64,000 bases of DNA from Cacajao melanocephalus (GCA_963573385.1 CAUYLG010071329.1:1-64000); one strand, 5' to 3'; shown: positions 24,096 to 36,149, counted from the first letter of the stretch. Translations and numbers: made by a program. Notes: generated from the sequence alone by a model not told the origin.

Positions 24096-26549
24096 AGTTG
24101 AAATAACAGGAATGAGTGAGTTCTCAAAGGAAGTAAGTGTATATGTGATCTAGGGAAGGAATAAAAAAAAATATGCCTCCCAACACCCTAAAGAAAAGAA
24201 TTCTTAATAATAATGTAAAGAAAAAATTAAGAAAGGTTTGAAAAATAGTAGCAAGTTTATCGAAACAAATGTTGGCAATCTTAATGAATCCAACCTTTTT
24301 AAAGAACTAAATAGAGAGGATATTTCAGGAGGTGCAGAATACAATACAAATGGCATCTCAAAGCTGGCAGGTAATAGGTCTGAGTTCAAGTTGAGGACAA
24401 TGGACTAGACAAGAGGTGTAATTGTTGATGCAACAGAAGGTAAGTGAAAAGTTGAAGGGCAGGTCTTTCCTGAGACCAGCTGATTTCAGTCTGGATAATG
24501 ACCAATGACTGTAGTAAGGCTGAGACGGAAGTCAGGAGGAGTTAGCCAGACAGGCTTACCACGATTGTCCTCGGTTTCCTCCATGATCCTTTTCAGTCTC
24601 ACAGTTCTATGATTCTGACCAAGTTGTCAGTTCTATGGAGGAGGGAATGGAAAAGGGTCTTTATACATGGCAGTGTTGTCTCCAACGCTTCTGACAATAT
24701 TCGTTGCCTATTAAATACCAGTTCTTTAAGAATTAATTTCCTCAGGTGAACCTGAAGGTCTTTTGTTCCCCCTCTGTACTCACTGAAATTCTCTCTTTCA
24801 ATCTCTGCAATGTCTCCTCTCTCCTTTTTGTTTGTTTGTCCTGTTTTCTGGTTGTACCCTCTACCGGTTATGAGCTGTCTTTTATACTTTTAATTCTCCC
24901 TTATTATATGTCATCTACTTATTTTCTGAGACTCTGTCTGACAAATTTGTTCTAACAAACCCATATCCACAATTAATCTAGTTATTCAGAGTGTAAGGGG
25001 GTATTTATTCCCTGAGAAAAGCATTCTTTGTCCCTCAAGCAGCCCAACCATGGTAAAATGTCTGATACATCTTTGTGGTAGTATGAGTTTTAGTCATTTT
25101 GCTATAGTCATGTCCACTTCATAATTTACTTTTTACCAAATATTTTACTAGTCACTTTTACTAGCAAATTCTAAGCCTTACTCACTAACTGTAATCTGAG
25201 TTCAGACCTAAAGTTATTTTTTGTATCAGATTTTATCCTCAACAGCTTCTTAATGGGCAACATTTATCCATTAGCTATTTTCTTGGAATTAATCCTACTA
25301 AAAGAATACTAAAAATACAAAATTCCTTAGATCCAGTGAGGAATGGAACTTCTGATTTTCCCTAGATTGCTTCACATTATGGTTTACTTATTATTTTCTT
25401 CATTGATTCATCAATAATTCATTTTCTCAGCAAATTATTGCCATCTTTTACCTGTAGTGTTTTGGCATGCATTACTGAACATATTTTAAACACTGAACTT
25501 AATTTTTGTTTCAAGCCTACGTGTTAAATAAACTTCATCTTACTCTCTGAGGGTGCCAAATTTTCCCAGGTTTGAATCTAAATTCTGTGGGCTCGTGTCA
25601 AACCAAGTCATTGATCTGATATTTAAAATCTTTAGTTGTTCCGCTTGGATTCAGCTGAGAAGCCCCCATTTCAGTATGATTTTCAGTTGTACCTTTTAAA
25701 TAAAACCAGGACAACCAAAATTGTTCTAGATATTAAAATTAGTGGACTTTATTTTTTTATTTAAAATTAGTGGACTTTAATAGAGGAAATTGCTCACACA
25801 GGTTACAGGGAGATTGTGAAACCAAAGAGAGGATTGTAGAAGCTCCCGTATACTAGCAACAGCAGAAAGCTGTGACTTTCCAAATCATGAAGGAAAAGGC
25901 AGTATTGCTGGACCCAGGAGATGGGGTTCACTTGGCAAAAGGTAGAACCTGGCTTCATTTGGGCCCTTCTGATACAGCTGGAGGTGGGAGTGAAGCAAAA
26001 TTTACAGGCACCCCTGCCCTCCAATCTCTCACCTAGCAGGTGGCAGCTGAGCACAGGAGCTTGGGAAAAACAGCCTCAGTAGCCTATCTAGTATATTTGA
26101 CTCCTGGAGCAAATATACCACTTCTCTGCAAGAGAAATTATTTTCAGTAATAAGCTTCAAGTTAATACATTTTTATTATCTATACTTTAATAAACACTTT
26201 TATAGACATTACTCTGAAGAAATTCCAGGGAGTTTATACAGGTTGAAATCACTCAAGCTAGCTAGTGTATAATTTATGCCTTCCATTTCGGTAGCACAGA
26301 AATTAGGAAGACATGGAAACAGAACAGAACTCTGTCATTTGATCATGACTGGAGGGTTTTATTTGTATTTTAAAAATTAAATCAGTAAAACAGAATGGCT
26401 GGAGAAAAACTACTTGAAAATCATGCCTTGCAGAATTGGAATCCAGGAGAAACTCTTTAACTTTGGCAACAAACCCATGAAGTCAAGTCCACATGTGTCA
26501 GGGCACGTGGTAGTATAGATAGCATCTTCTGTCTATTCATTTGTAGTAT
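24096..26549. other. Intergenic, nothing named
   Basis: This is AT-rich DNA without a supported gene. A minus-strand frame of 83 codons at 25803-26054 lies in a slightly GC-richer block and shows no domain. A short direct repeat (aaaattagtggactt, twice) lies at 25733-25778. Confidence 0.35.
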
Positions 26550-26757
26550 AGATGACATCTCTTTATCTATCATCTATCTGTCTATCGAATCCACTATCAT
26601 CTATCAATCATTATCATTATCATCTCTCATCAATCAATCCATCATCTCTCTATGTAATATCCATATATCATATATCTGCCCTCTATCAATTATCTATCTA
26701 TCTAGCTATGCACCTACTATCTAACTATTTATCTACTTATCTGCCTATCTGTCTATC
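26550..26757 (+). repeat. Degenerate TATC/CATC simple-repeat array
   Basis: About 200 bp are made of TATC, CATC and TCAA words with many interruptions. It is an old, decayed tetranucleotide array that ends exactly where the MLT1-type LTR begins. Confidence 0.85.
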
Positions 26758-27123
26758 TTAGTTTGCTAGGCCCATGCCACATGTCTCACCATGATGGAGG
26801 TTAGAATTCTGAGATCAAGGTATCCGCAGGGTTAGTTCCTTCCAAAGGTTGGGAGGGAAGAAGCTGTTCCAGGCCTCTTTCCCTGGCCTACAGATGGTGA
26901 TCTTCTCCCTATGTGTCTCCGCATCACCTTTTCTCTGTACCTATGTCCAACTTTCCTCATATTTTTATAAGAACACCAGTTATATTCAATATCCTACCTT
27001 AATAATTTTTTAACCTAATTACCTCTATAAAGACCTTATCTCCAAATACAGTTGCATTTTCATATATGTGAAGGTTAGAACTTTAATATATAAAAGGGGG
27101 GAAGGCACACTTCAGCCCATAAC
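26758..27123 (-). mobile_element. MLT1-type LTR (ERVL-MaLR), minus strand
   Basis: It starts with 'cttagtttgctaggcccatg' and runs through 'tgaggttagaattctgagat', 'tctccaaatacagttgcatt' and ends near 'cagcccataacac', the reversed MLT1 order. Confidence 0.7.
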
Positions 27124-28134
27124 ACTGCCTACCTCTCTGAAAAGTAATGACAATGATTGTTCAGAACTTACATCAAGAAATTACAATTTTTGTTTGTTTT
27201 GATTGAGTGCTTTATCACTAATCTTAATTAGAAAGGTCAGCATGTGAAGACAATAAAGAGCAGACCCAATATTTAGTGGGTTTTATTTTTGCTTTTCAAT
27301 TATTTACAGAGAGAGCCCCCTCCTATTGCCTATACCTGGGAAGACCACTTTTACCATAAGCTCTTGGCACACAGTGCCCAACCTCCATAAGATACAGATT
27401 AGACAGAGAAGTGGCAAGGAGTGGATCTGAAGGCACGCGGGCATGGATGGGCCAGCCATTTGTCCATGTGCGTGATTGCTGTGTCTCGCTTAGTCTCAGC
27501 CACTAGACCTTTTTGAGTCTGGCATGCTCTGTGCCCCTCTCAGGAGGGTAGGAAATGTTCTCCTGCTCCCATGGTGTTCCAGCTGTGGGGAACTTGGCAA
27601 GATTATCTTTTAGGCTGTCAGATTAAATACATCACAGAGATGTCCTTTATCCTCCAGCACTGTGAGGTCACAGGGAATACTTCATTGACATCCTCAGCTC
27701 CACCTGAGTCAGGACACAGATCATTTCTGCCCTTAGATTCTTGAACCTGTCTGAGAGTTTATTATTCCCCTGTGCCCCAATCCCCAGGAACTGGACTAGG
27801 GAGTGGCCACCAGGCCACTTCCCGGGACAAACTGATATCTAGACCCTCCGAACTCTGCTCCTTATTATTTTACCTTCATCCAAGGAAATAATTTTATACT
27901 CTTAATCTTAAAGATAACCATGTTATTCTTGGTCCACTATCTCCTAAGAATCTATGCTTTTCATATTTAAAAGCCAATAACTGTCTTTACATTTCTGAAT
28001 TCCATAGTTTCATCTCTTCTCTAGGGGAAAAGGGGGTGCACAGTAGTTAAAACCTCAAACCACTGTGCTGTATGTATACTGTTTTTTGATAGTTCCTCAA
28101 ATTATTATAAAATCACAACTTAGTCCTGTTGTTG
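27124..28134. other. Unique block, GC-richer at 27300-27840
   Basis: The middle part is visibly richer in G+C than its surroundings and holds a few CpGs. I see no open frame of note and recognise no repeat. It could be an old LTR, a pseudogene or a conserved non-coding element. Confidence 0.35.
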
Positions 28135-28265
28135 AATTCTTGATTTCTGCATCTTAGCTATATGACTTGGTTGAGTCAGATAACCTTGCATGCCTCAGTT
28201 CTTTTACTTGGCATCTGTTGGTAATGGTACCTACACTCTCTATAGCACATGGCGGTTACAAACAT
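28135..28265 (+). mobile_element. MIR-type SINE relic, plus strand
   Basis: It has the MIR order 'ttagctatatgacttggttg', 'gcctcagttcttttacttgg', 'ggtaatggtacctacactc'. Diverged. Confidence 0.55.
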
Positions 28266-30850
28266 CAAAACAGTCCAACAAAATGCTTTTAAATATAGCA
28301 AGATATTTTACAAATGAAAAAGATTATTGGTGTGCATTTAATTAAATATGTAAACTACAAAAGCATTACTCTCTTAAAACATCTTCAACCATGTGTGATT
28401 AAATAATATTTTTTGTTGTTAATTACTTTTTCTATCCTTATATTTTCCATTTTTCCCTGGTGCCCATTCCAGAAGGTGGTCGGCAAAGCATTTTACTGTG
28501 TATGTAGAAAAATGGAAGGCAGAAGTAGCCTGGAAGAGTTTTAGTCTATGCATTTTGTTTCTGAAAACCTCTATGAAATTGTACAAAGCGTTTGACAGTG
28601 GAGAAGGAGAAGAAGGGTTACAGAGGTGACATTAAAACATTTTATTGGGAAGTAGCCATTTTCTCTACCACTGCTGGTAACCAGGTCAGCGGGTCAAGTT
28701 CCTGGCTATGACTCTGGAAAAGGAGACCATAGATCATCTCAACACCAGCTATATTGGTATTTTTCAAAGTTTCCCAAGCAACTCTAATATACAACTAGAG
28801 TTGAAATGTACTGATTCAAGCAGCCCAGAACAAGAGTCTCAAAAAAAAATGGCCAAGTATGACAGATTTGACAGAGCTAAGAAGCCTAAAAATACTCTGT
28901 GGGCAGATAAAATAGACATCTTCTCAGACACCTGCAGGGACTGATGATCATGGTCTGACCCTGGAAACCACCATGGAGCACTGCTTAGCCCTGCAGAAGA
29001 TACCAAGAACTGTGTAATATGTGGGGAAGTACTCAAGAAGTTGAACTTCAGTTAAAGTTTAGAAAATAAAGATAAATTTCTTGCACACATGGTTTTGCAG
29101 TAACAGATGTGCATTCTTAATGCATCTTTAAATTTGTTGAAAATTAGTAAAATTTATTTTTGGTGTAATTGGAAAACTACTACAGCAGAGTGGAGCAGGG
29201 AAAAATAATCTTTCCAAACCTACACGTTGATTAATGAAAGGGCAAGCAACAAAAAACTTAGTCCCTGAAATGTTGTCACATATTCAATAGCTAATATTAT
29301 CTTATAATTGCACCAAGTGTTATACCTTTTTACTCTTTGATCCTCTGGCTAGCAGAATAGCATACATCCCCATTTAGGCTGATGAATCCATTCTTGTAAA
29401 GCTAATTACTTCTAGGTGAGCCAAAAGGTAAGAAAAATGATTCTATGACAACTTTTAGGTATATATCTTGCTTGTCTTGACGGCTTACTTATTTGACTAT
29501 AAAAGACAAATGACTCTTTTCCAACAGACCCAATATTAGGCCTTTCTGAATTGAGTCTGATTTAAAAAAATCTGAAGAAAAATTCATCTTAATCACTGGT
29601 TTTCTTATTTCTATTGCTAATCTTTGAAGATATTTACACTTATGTGATCTTATCATTTAATATTACCAGTGTTTTAAATACAGTTTTATATTACCAGGGG
29701 CTTGACCTACTGACGTCTTGCTGGTGGTTGGTAGAATGGAGAGAAGATTGGATATTAACATCTAGTCTTGAGTTATCACTGATTTAATGTTTCAGAGTTA
29801 CTAGGTGATCTTTTGAGGACAGAAATTCATTCTAATTGACCCCATAGCTAAATAGATCAACACCATTGTAATATGAAACTATTTTTATTATAATAAGGAT
29901 GAACATGCAATAAATATTTGGTGAATAAATTTAAGCTTCTCATTGCAATTATATAGTCAAAATCAAATACAAGTTTATTACAAAATAAGCACAATATTTG
30001 AAGAGTTAAAACTGAACTTATAAACATCGATCGACTCATAAGATCCAAATGTTATTCAGAAGCAACCCACAGGGGTGATCTTGCCTCATAAACACTCCCC
30101 ACTCACTCTCACCCCACCCAACCCACCACACTTTTAAACCTGATATTGATATGTACACATGGGAAAAGAAGAATTGAGAAAATAATGCATGTAATTCAAG
30201 CAAAACGAAATACCTTCACCATACCTATTTGTTTACTAGATAACACAAAGGAGGTATTTATCTTAGCCTGACTACTTGCCTGAATCATAACCTTGATTCT
30301 TTGAATCGTCTAGCATGTTTATACCTGTGCAGTGACTAAAGAATAAAACAAAGAACAGAAACCATTCCCTTCAACGCCCAAACCACAATTCTCTAATTGG
30401 GACCATATAACCTCTAGATAAGAATTGAGTGTGAAATAGCCTTCTATTGACGTGCCTTATCAAGATAGATGCTTCTATTTGCTTGAGGTGCAGATAATAG
30501 GCTATAAAAATATTATTTTTCATTTATAAGTTATTTTCCTTTAAACAATAATTCTAGGCAAGTTTAACTGTATAAATTAGAGACCTTAAAATCTGTCTTC
30601 TTGTCTTAAGAGAAATCAGAGCTCCCTTTTCACTAAAGTGTCTGATTTTTAGTGTGTGAGCTTTCTAAAGGAACAAAGCCTTTTATTAGATGGACATTTT
30701 CATATTTTGACAAATCCAACTAAAAATTATTATTTGATATTTACAATTTTCCATGACAATCATTTTAAAAAGATCATTACTTAGTTGTTAGTCTGTAGTA
30801 TAAGAAGCAATGTAGAGGCAAAATAATAGGCTTTTAGAATAGATATATGT
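28266..30850. other. Intergenic, one short unexplained frame
   Basis: A plus-strand frame of 78 codons at 28708-28944 is rich in charged residues in its second half and is followed by AATAAA at 29065-29070. I recognise no protein in it. The remainder is AT-rich with no named repeat. Confidence 0.35.
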
Positions 30851-30856
30851 TTTATT
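30851..30856 (-). promoter_or_regulatory. Candidate polyadenylation signal for CLDN17
   Basis: The plus strand reads TTTATT here, which is AATAAA on the minus strand, about 350 bp past the CLDN17 stop. A weaker ATTAAA variant lies at 31016-31021. Either could end the transcript. I chose them by motif and position only, and AT-rich DNA throws up such hexamers by chance. Confidence 0.3.
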
Positions 30857-31206
30857 GTTATGGATTATCAACTTCAACTTTAGATTCTTATGAGATAATA
30901 CATGACGGTTAAAAAGGAGTAGTCCATCATTGTACACTTGCTAATGTTGATGGGAATATTTGACTTTGGAATGTGAAAACTGGAACACGGATTGAGTCCA
31001 ACAATAGTAAATACATTTAATACACCTGAAGTCAGAATTTCCAAGTAAGTCATTTTCATTCCTACCAGCAGTAACAAATCGAAACTTTCATATCGATTTA
31101 AATGTAGTCATAAAGCAAGTTCTCCTGCCTGAACATACTTACAGTTTCTAGCAGGACTTTCTAAAACACACTGACCATAGTCCATACTTGGAGCTGAAAG
31201 CAGGTG

Positions 31207-31881
31207 TTAGACATAACTGGTGGAGGTCTTACTGAGCATTGTTGTGTTTCTTCGCTTATCTGTGTGTGGCACACAGTATCCAGGTGCTGGATATCTGTGC
31301 CTTTGCTTCTTTCTGTTGCAGCAGCAAAATCCACAAAGCAGACCCCCTCCAATGAAGAGGACAGCAGCGCTTGTCCAGCCGAGGAAAAGTGCTGCTCCCA
31401 GCTCTCGTTTCTGACCTATGTGGATGGCTGGGTTGTAGAAATCTCTGATGATTATATTGGCTGTCCAGCTCACCGGAATCAGAACGAAGATGCCTGTTAG
31501 GATGAAGAGGACTCCTGAAGTTCCCAGAAGGTATGCTTTTGTCCTCTCATTAGAGCCCGTGCACTGGACCTGCTTCATGCCACAGATGCCAATAAGTAGG
31601 GCGATCAAGGAGAGAGCAACAGCCAAACACATGAGTGCCCGGGCTGTTTCCAGGGCAGGTGGGAGAGCCAACAAGGAACTATAGAATTTACATTGCAACC
31701 TGACCCTGGCTTGTCGGATGCAGTTCATCCAGAGGCCTTCCCAGAGCCTCTCAAAGACAATAATGTTGCTGCCAACAAAAGCTGATACTCTCCACTGAGG
31801 CAGAAGGGTTGTGGCAATAGTCCCCACCATGCCGAGGAACCCAAGAACCAGCCCAGCAATTTGCAGGGGATAAAATGCCAT
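31207..31881 (-). CDS. CLDN17: Claudin-17, tight-junction membrane protein, intact single-exon gene
   Basis: This 224-codon frame reads from ATG to TAA without interruption. It encodes a four-pass claudin, which sits in the tight junction between epithelial cells and lines a paracellular channel; claudin-17 is known as an anion-selective pore former. Visible segments are TM1 (about 8-28), a first extracellular loop (29-81) with the claudin signature W30, G49-L50-W51, C54 and C64, TM2 (82-102), TM3 (118-138), a short second loop (139-160) with FYNP at 148-151, and TM4 (161-185). Cysteines 186-188 after TM4 are a likely palmitoylation site, and the tail ends in the PDZ-binding YV. Lysine 65, reported to set anion preference in claudin-17, is present. 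The start has a strong context (A at -3, G at +4). An intronless CDS is normal for this gene. Residues near 22, 86, 114, 170, 194-195, 199 and 203 seem to differ from the human protein as I recall it. Claudin-8 is the nearest alternative, but length and sequence favour claudin-17. Confidence 0.96.
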   Translation of the reverse strand: MAFYPLQIAGLVLGFLGMVGTIATTLLPQWRVSAFVGSNIIVFERLWEGLWMNCIRQARVRLQCKFYSSLLALPPALETARALMCLAVALSLIALLIGICGMKQVQCTGSNERTKAYLLGTSGVLFILTGIFVLIPVSWTANIIIRDFYNPAIHIGQKRELGAALFLGWTSAAVLFIGGGLLCGFCCCNRKKQRHRYPAPGYCVPHTDKRRNTTMLSKTSTSYV

Positions 31882-32829
31882 TGTCTTTCCTTCGAAGACT
31901 GGTCCAATTCAGAGTGGTAGAAGATGCTTAAGATGTAGAGCGTGGAAGGCTCTTGAGTCTAAAGAAGTCTTTGATGATGTTCTCCTTGGCTGGTGCCCAT
32001 AATGTTTTAGTCCAAATCAGTGGCTGTGACTGAACTTGGCCTAACTAGAAGTTCCTGTTGTAAATGCATGTTGCCTTTCTTCACACACATTCATTTCTGT
32101 ATGGATTATTTACTAGTCATATATAATTGTTTCCCAGCCAATAAGAAGGTAGCTAGAGGTGTGTCAAGAAATACTGCATTCAACTTTAGGATTTATCATA
32201 TTATTGTCTTAGTAATGCTGTAATTAAGTGTCAAAGCTTCCATTGTGGATTGCTAATTACAGAGCTGAAAATTCCTGTGTACAAATCACTCTGATATAAA
32301 AGTATAAATATATGTGTTAAGGCACTGCTGAAGACAAGATCAAAACCTTGTCAGTTTATTGGAGAGTAATTAAAAAACATTTTGGACTTTAAACTGTCAC
32401 TTTATTCTAGTGTAAGCCACTTTTCCTTAAAATGCTAAACAATTCTACCTTTAATAAAGATGTCTCAATAGGGAGAAATGTTTAGGTGTTAGTTTCAAGA
32501 CCCACTAGAACTATTGATACTTAGGAGGAGCCCTAAGCAAGAAATTCACATTTCATAGTTTATTCTTAAGACCCAGAAAGGAAGAAAATAGAGAAGCACT
32601 CCTTATAATTAATTTGAATGAACTGTTAATTATTACATTAACTGTTAAGTAACACCTCTTTCTCTGTTGAAATGTTTAGTATGTAAACTTTCATTCAATA
32701 CTTCTTCAATGGCACCTTGAAATATATCACATTTATGAAAGCCAAACATGTACCTTTCATTTTTATAGAGCAATATAAAAGTGGCCCTTGAAATTGGCTA
32801 TGCAATCGCTTAAAATTCAGACATTAGAA
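31882..32829. other. CLDN17 5' flank, unique sequence
   Basis: This is the region upstream of the claudin start on the minus strand. It looks unique, with no recognisable interspersed repeat. I see no convincing TATA box on the minus strand in the first 150 bp and no CpG island. The core promoter must lie near here, but I cannot place it from sequence. Confidence 0.5.
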
Positions 32830-32994
32830 AACTTTTTAGTGCTAGAAGTTATCTTCAAGGCCATCAAATTTAAGACTTTTATTTGCCAGATGAACAGGAG
32901 GCGTGTGAAGTGTTTGGCTAAGACAAGCCATGCGGTAACTGATCCAGGAACAAGCCCAGGTCTCTAACTCACTATGCTTACCTCCTCTGTTTAG
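32830..32994 (+). mobile_element. MIR/L2-like relic, plus strand
   Basis: Weak similarity to the old 'fraction of tissue-type' MIR core: 'ttatttgccagatgaacagg', 'ggaacaagcccaggtctcta'. Family is uncertain. Confidence 0.35.
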
Positions 32995-33860
32995 TGTGAT
33001 TCAAGAACAGGAAGGAGAGATGCTTTTTCAAATCTTTTCATGTGAGTGGGAGTAAACCTAGTGAACATTTAACAGTATCCTTTCTACAGTTTTTCAAATG
33101 GTTTTCAAAGGAAGCAAAATTCAATTGAGATTATTTCAAAATTTAAGTAAAGTTGTAATTTTTGACTGCCACTTTCCTGCCACTCCCCAGAGGTGGTAGT
33201 GAGCTTCATGTGGGAGAACTGGACCTTTTTTCTTTTTATTTTACATCCCACTGTCAAGGGATCTATTGTAAGTATGAAAACTACTCCAAAGCAAGCACAC
33301 CAACCACACTCCAGGTGGGGAGACATTACAGTTTACAAAATGTCCTCCATCTCAGTCAATTACAGGCCAAAGATTTAATGGGTGGTCTAATGACATCCAG
33401 ATTTGAAGAGTCCACTCACTGAATTAATGAATGTGAAAATCACTGGGTTTTCAAAATGATTGGTCTGAGAACTCCCTCTCTAAGGAATGTGAATCATTGA
33501 GCAAACAGATGACTTCTGTGTCGCTAATAGTTTCCCAACACCAGATTGGATGAAGGGTTTTCTTGGCCCGTTTGTTCATGATTACTGAGACATAGACTTA
33601 ACCATTCCCTCCCTGACAGGATTTTCCAGCATTACTCTGACTTGTTACTTCTGGGTCCTCTTCCTCGTTCTAGTTCCTCTTCCTCATTCTATCTCATTTT
33701 TATTCCTATGTTCATTTTGTCCTGGAAGTTTCCAACTTTTTTTTTCTCAATTATTTACTTTCTCATTAGCTAGAGCATATTATCTGTATTATAAGTATAC
33801 ATAAGTGAAACATGTTTGTTTAAGATATGGAGATATCTCCTAAATATAAAAATAATCTGA
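32995..33860. other. Intergenic, nothing named
   Basis: There is no gene. A short direct repeat (cctcttcctcgttct / cctcttcctcattct) lies near 33656-33690. Confidence 0.4.
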
Positions 33861-34141
33861 GGCTGGGTATGGTGGCTCACATCTATAATCCCAATAGTTT
33901 GAGAGGCTGAGGAAGGAGGATTTCTTGAGCCCAGGAGTTTGAGACCAGCCTAGGCACATAGAGACACCCTGTTTCTATAAAAAATAAAAATAAAAATTCG
34001 CTGGATGTGATGGCACACACCTGCAGTCCCAGCTCCTCGGGAGGCTGAGGTGGGAGGATTGCTGAGCCTGGGAAGTCAAAACTGCAGTGAGCTGTGATTG
34101 CTTTATTGCACTTTAGTCTGGGCAACAGACTGAGACTTTAT
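33861..34141 (+). mobile_element. Alu (J-like), plus strand
   Basis: Full two-arm Alu from 'ggctgggtatggtggctcac' to about 34141. It is well diverged and its A-tail has been lost. Confidence 0.92.
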
Positions 34142-34449
34142 TCCCACTCCCCTCCTCAAGAAATGAATAACCTGAAAAACATAAATAACAAAGGAGCTCT
34201 TGGTCTTTGCCTCTCACTGACAAAGCTAATTGTTAAAAACATTTTAACCTTCTCTCCTTTATATTTAGGGGAAGATACTGCATTTCTCTCCAACCTTTCT
34301 GTGAATCTCATCCCCTTCTACCTCCTCAGCGGGCCTTGCTCTATTGATCATCCCCTCCCTTCATTGTACTGACACCTTGTCCCTCTCTCTGAGTTGTCCC
34401 TTAGAAAATAAACATACTTGATTTTCTTCTATTTTAAAACTCCATCTTG

Positions 34450-34784
34450 GTACTTGTACACCATGGAATACTATGTAGCCTTTTAAAATAATAAAATCCT
34501 GTCTTTTACAGCAACATGAATGCAACTGGAGGCCATTATCTTAAGCAAATTAATACAGGAACAGAAAACAAAATCTCACATGTTCTCACTTATAAGTGAG
34601 AGCTAGACATCAGATACATGTGGAGATAAAGATGGCAACAACAGATACTGGGGACTATTAGAGAGGGAAGGGAAGAGGGAGATAAGGGTTGAAAAGCCAG
34701 GGATTTGGTACTATGCTCACTATCTAGGGGATGAGCTTATTCACACCCCAAATCTCATCATCAGTGAAAAACTTGCACATGTGT
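34450..34784 (+). mobile_element. L1 3' end, plus strand, first part
   Basis: It starts in the last part of ORF2 (tacaccatggaatactatgt), passes the L1 3' UTR phrase 'tctcacatgttctcacttat' and stops at 'acttgcacatgtgtaa', just before the tail. The tail continues after the Alu scrap, at 34860. Confidence 0.85.
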
Positions 34785-34859
34785 AAACTCCACCTCCAGA
34801 GTTCAAATGAGTCTCCTGCCACAGCCTCCCTAGTAGCTGGGATGACAGGTGTGTGCCAT
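34785..34859 (-). mobile_element. Internal Alu fragment, minus strand, inside an L1 tail
   Basis: About 75 bp match reversed Alu (ctccacctccagagttcaa, cctccctagtagctggga). Both Alu ends and the A-tail are missing. It splits the L1 3' end. Confidence 0.75.
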
Positions 34860-34934
34860 CTGTAAAATAAAAGTTGAAATTATAAAAACATAATAGAAAA
34901 AAATAAAAATAATAAAATACAATAAAATAATAGT
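34860..34934 (+). mobile_element. L1 3' tail, second part
   Basis: The L1 end resumes as 'gtaaaataaaagttgaaatt' and runs into an A-rich tail with (AATAA)n character to about 34934. Confidence 0.8.
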
Positions 34935-35184
34935 TCTTCTTGCCAGATCTGTATTCCTTGTCATGTATCTCTACATATCTTCTGGCCCTCTCTCATATTT
35001 CCCACTGCAACCCACATTGAAATCTGCCTTGAGTCATCATGATACCCACAAAAACTTTCCTAGAAATATTATAGACTTCTTGGACATCCTAACTACTATC
35101 TTTAAAAAAACACTTCCATATTTCTGCTTATTGTTTCAGTAAAGGTTGCAACAAACCACTGTCTTCTGATGAGAGACAGTGAAG

Positions 35185-35385
35185 GGCATGTGATCTGGAG
35201 AGAGACTTGTTTCAGTCTTGGCTTGATGCCTTAGCCATCCATCTTGGGCATGTTTTTGAACCCCCAAAAAGTGCTTGTTCTACAAAATCAGGATAATAAT
35301 ATCAAACTTATAGGGCTGCCTTGACGATTAAATGGAATATGTGCAAAGAACCTGGTCCTGAGCAAACACCCAGGAAAGGTTTTCT
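35185..35385 (+). mobile_element. MIR-type SINE relic, plus strand
   Basis: It follows the MIR order: 'cttgatgccttagccatcc', 'tacaaaatcaggataataat', 'agggctgccttgacgattaa', 'aagaacctggtcctgagc'. Confidence 0.65.
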
Positions 35386-35689
35386 GTTAATATTTGTCTC
35401 CTTTGTTTTTGTTGCATTATCATCCTTACTAATTCTCCACCTGCACATTCTCACTCTTCTTTCTCTAGGTGCCCTTTGCCATGTTTGTTTTCTTTGTTTT
35501 CTTCCAGACTTCTGATATACCTCAACACTCTTCTCACTCAGCACACTCTCCCTAAGGCACCTCACCTATGTCTGCACAGCATTGTCTACCTCCTGTCAGA
35601 CTACAGGTTCTGAATTTGTTGTCTTTGGCCCAAGCCTGTTTCAGTTTGTTACTCTCAGCTCATTTTTCTCTCTTATTCTTTAATAAATA

Positions 35690-36105
35690 TGTGCCTATAG
35701 TAGACACTGTGATGTTTCACGCAGATATCTATTCCAGCTCCTTAGAGTGCTGTGGGCAGAAAACCCTCAGCTCTCAGCCTTATTCCGGTATTAACTAGAA
35801 CTAGGCATGTCTCTCAAACTATTCCCCATTCATAGATGCAGCCCATATCTAGTGACTCATCAATATGGTCCTGACTGCTAGCCCTCTTAACCCCATAGGG
35901 TTAGCACTCAGGGGCTATTCTAGCTCAAGAGCTCACTATGTGCTCAGCTAAGGCCTTCATTAGCTCTGCATCCCAACTAAACTTCTCTGTATGGCCAATC
36001 CTCTTTCTTCTCTTCTTTTCTTAAGGTGTTGATCTCATAATAAACATAACGTACACTAATCTCTGCCTCAGAGACTCATGCCCAGGGAACCCCACCATTG
36101 ATTAA
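35690..36105 (+). mobile_element. LTR-like relic, ERVL type likely, plus strand
   Basis: The right end has an AATAAA-like signal followed by 'cactaatctctgcctcagag' and 'cagggaaccccacca', which I associate with ERVL-type LTR ends. The left edge is unclear. Confidence 0.4.
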
Positions 36106-36149
36106 CACCTTATTCAAATGGATTAAATATGTTTCCTGTTTTATGCTAT

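Noticed and set aside
31204..31500. 98-codon plus-strand frame antisense to CLDN17, and shorter ones beside it
   Set aside because: They are shadows of the claudin frame; no independent domain or signal supports them.
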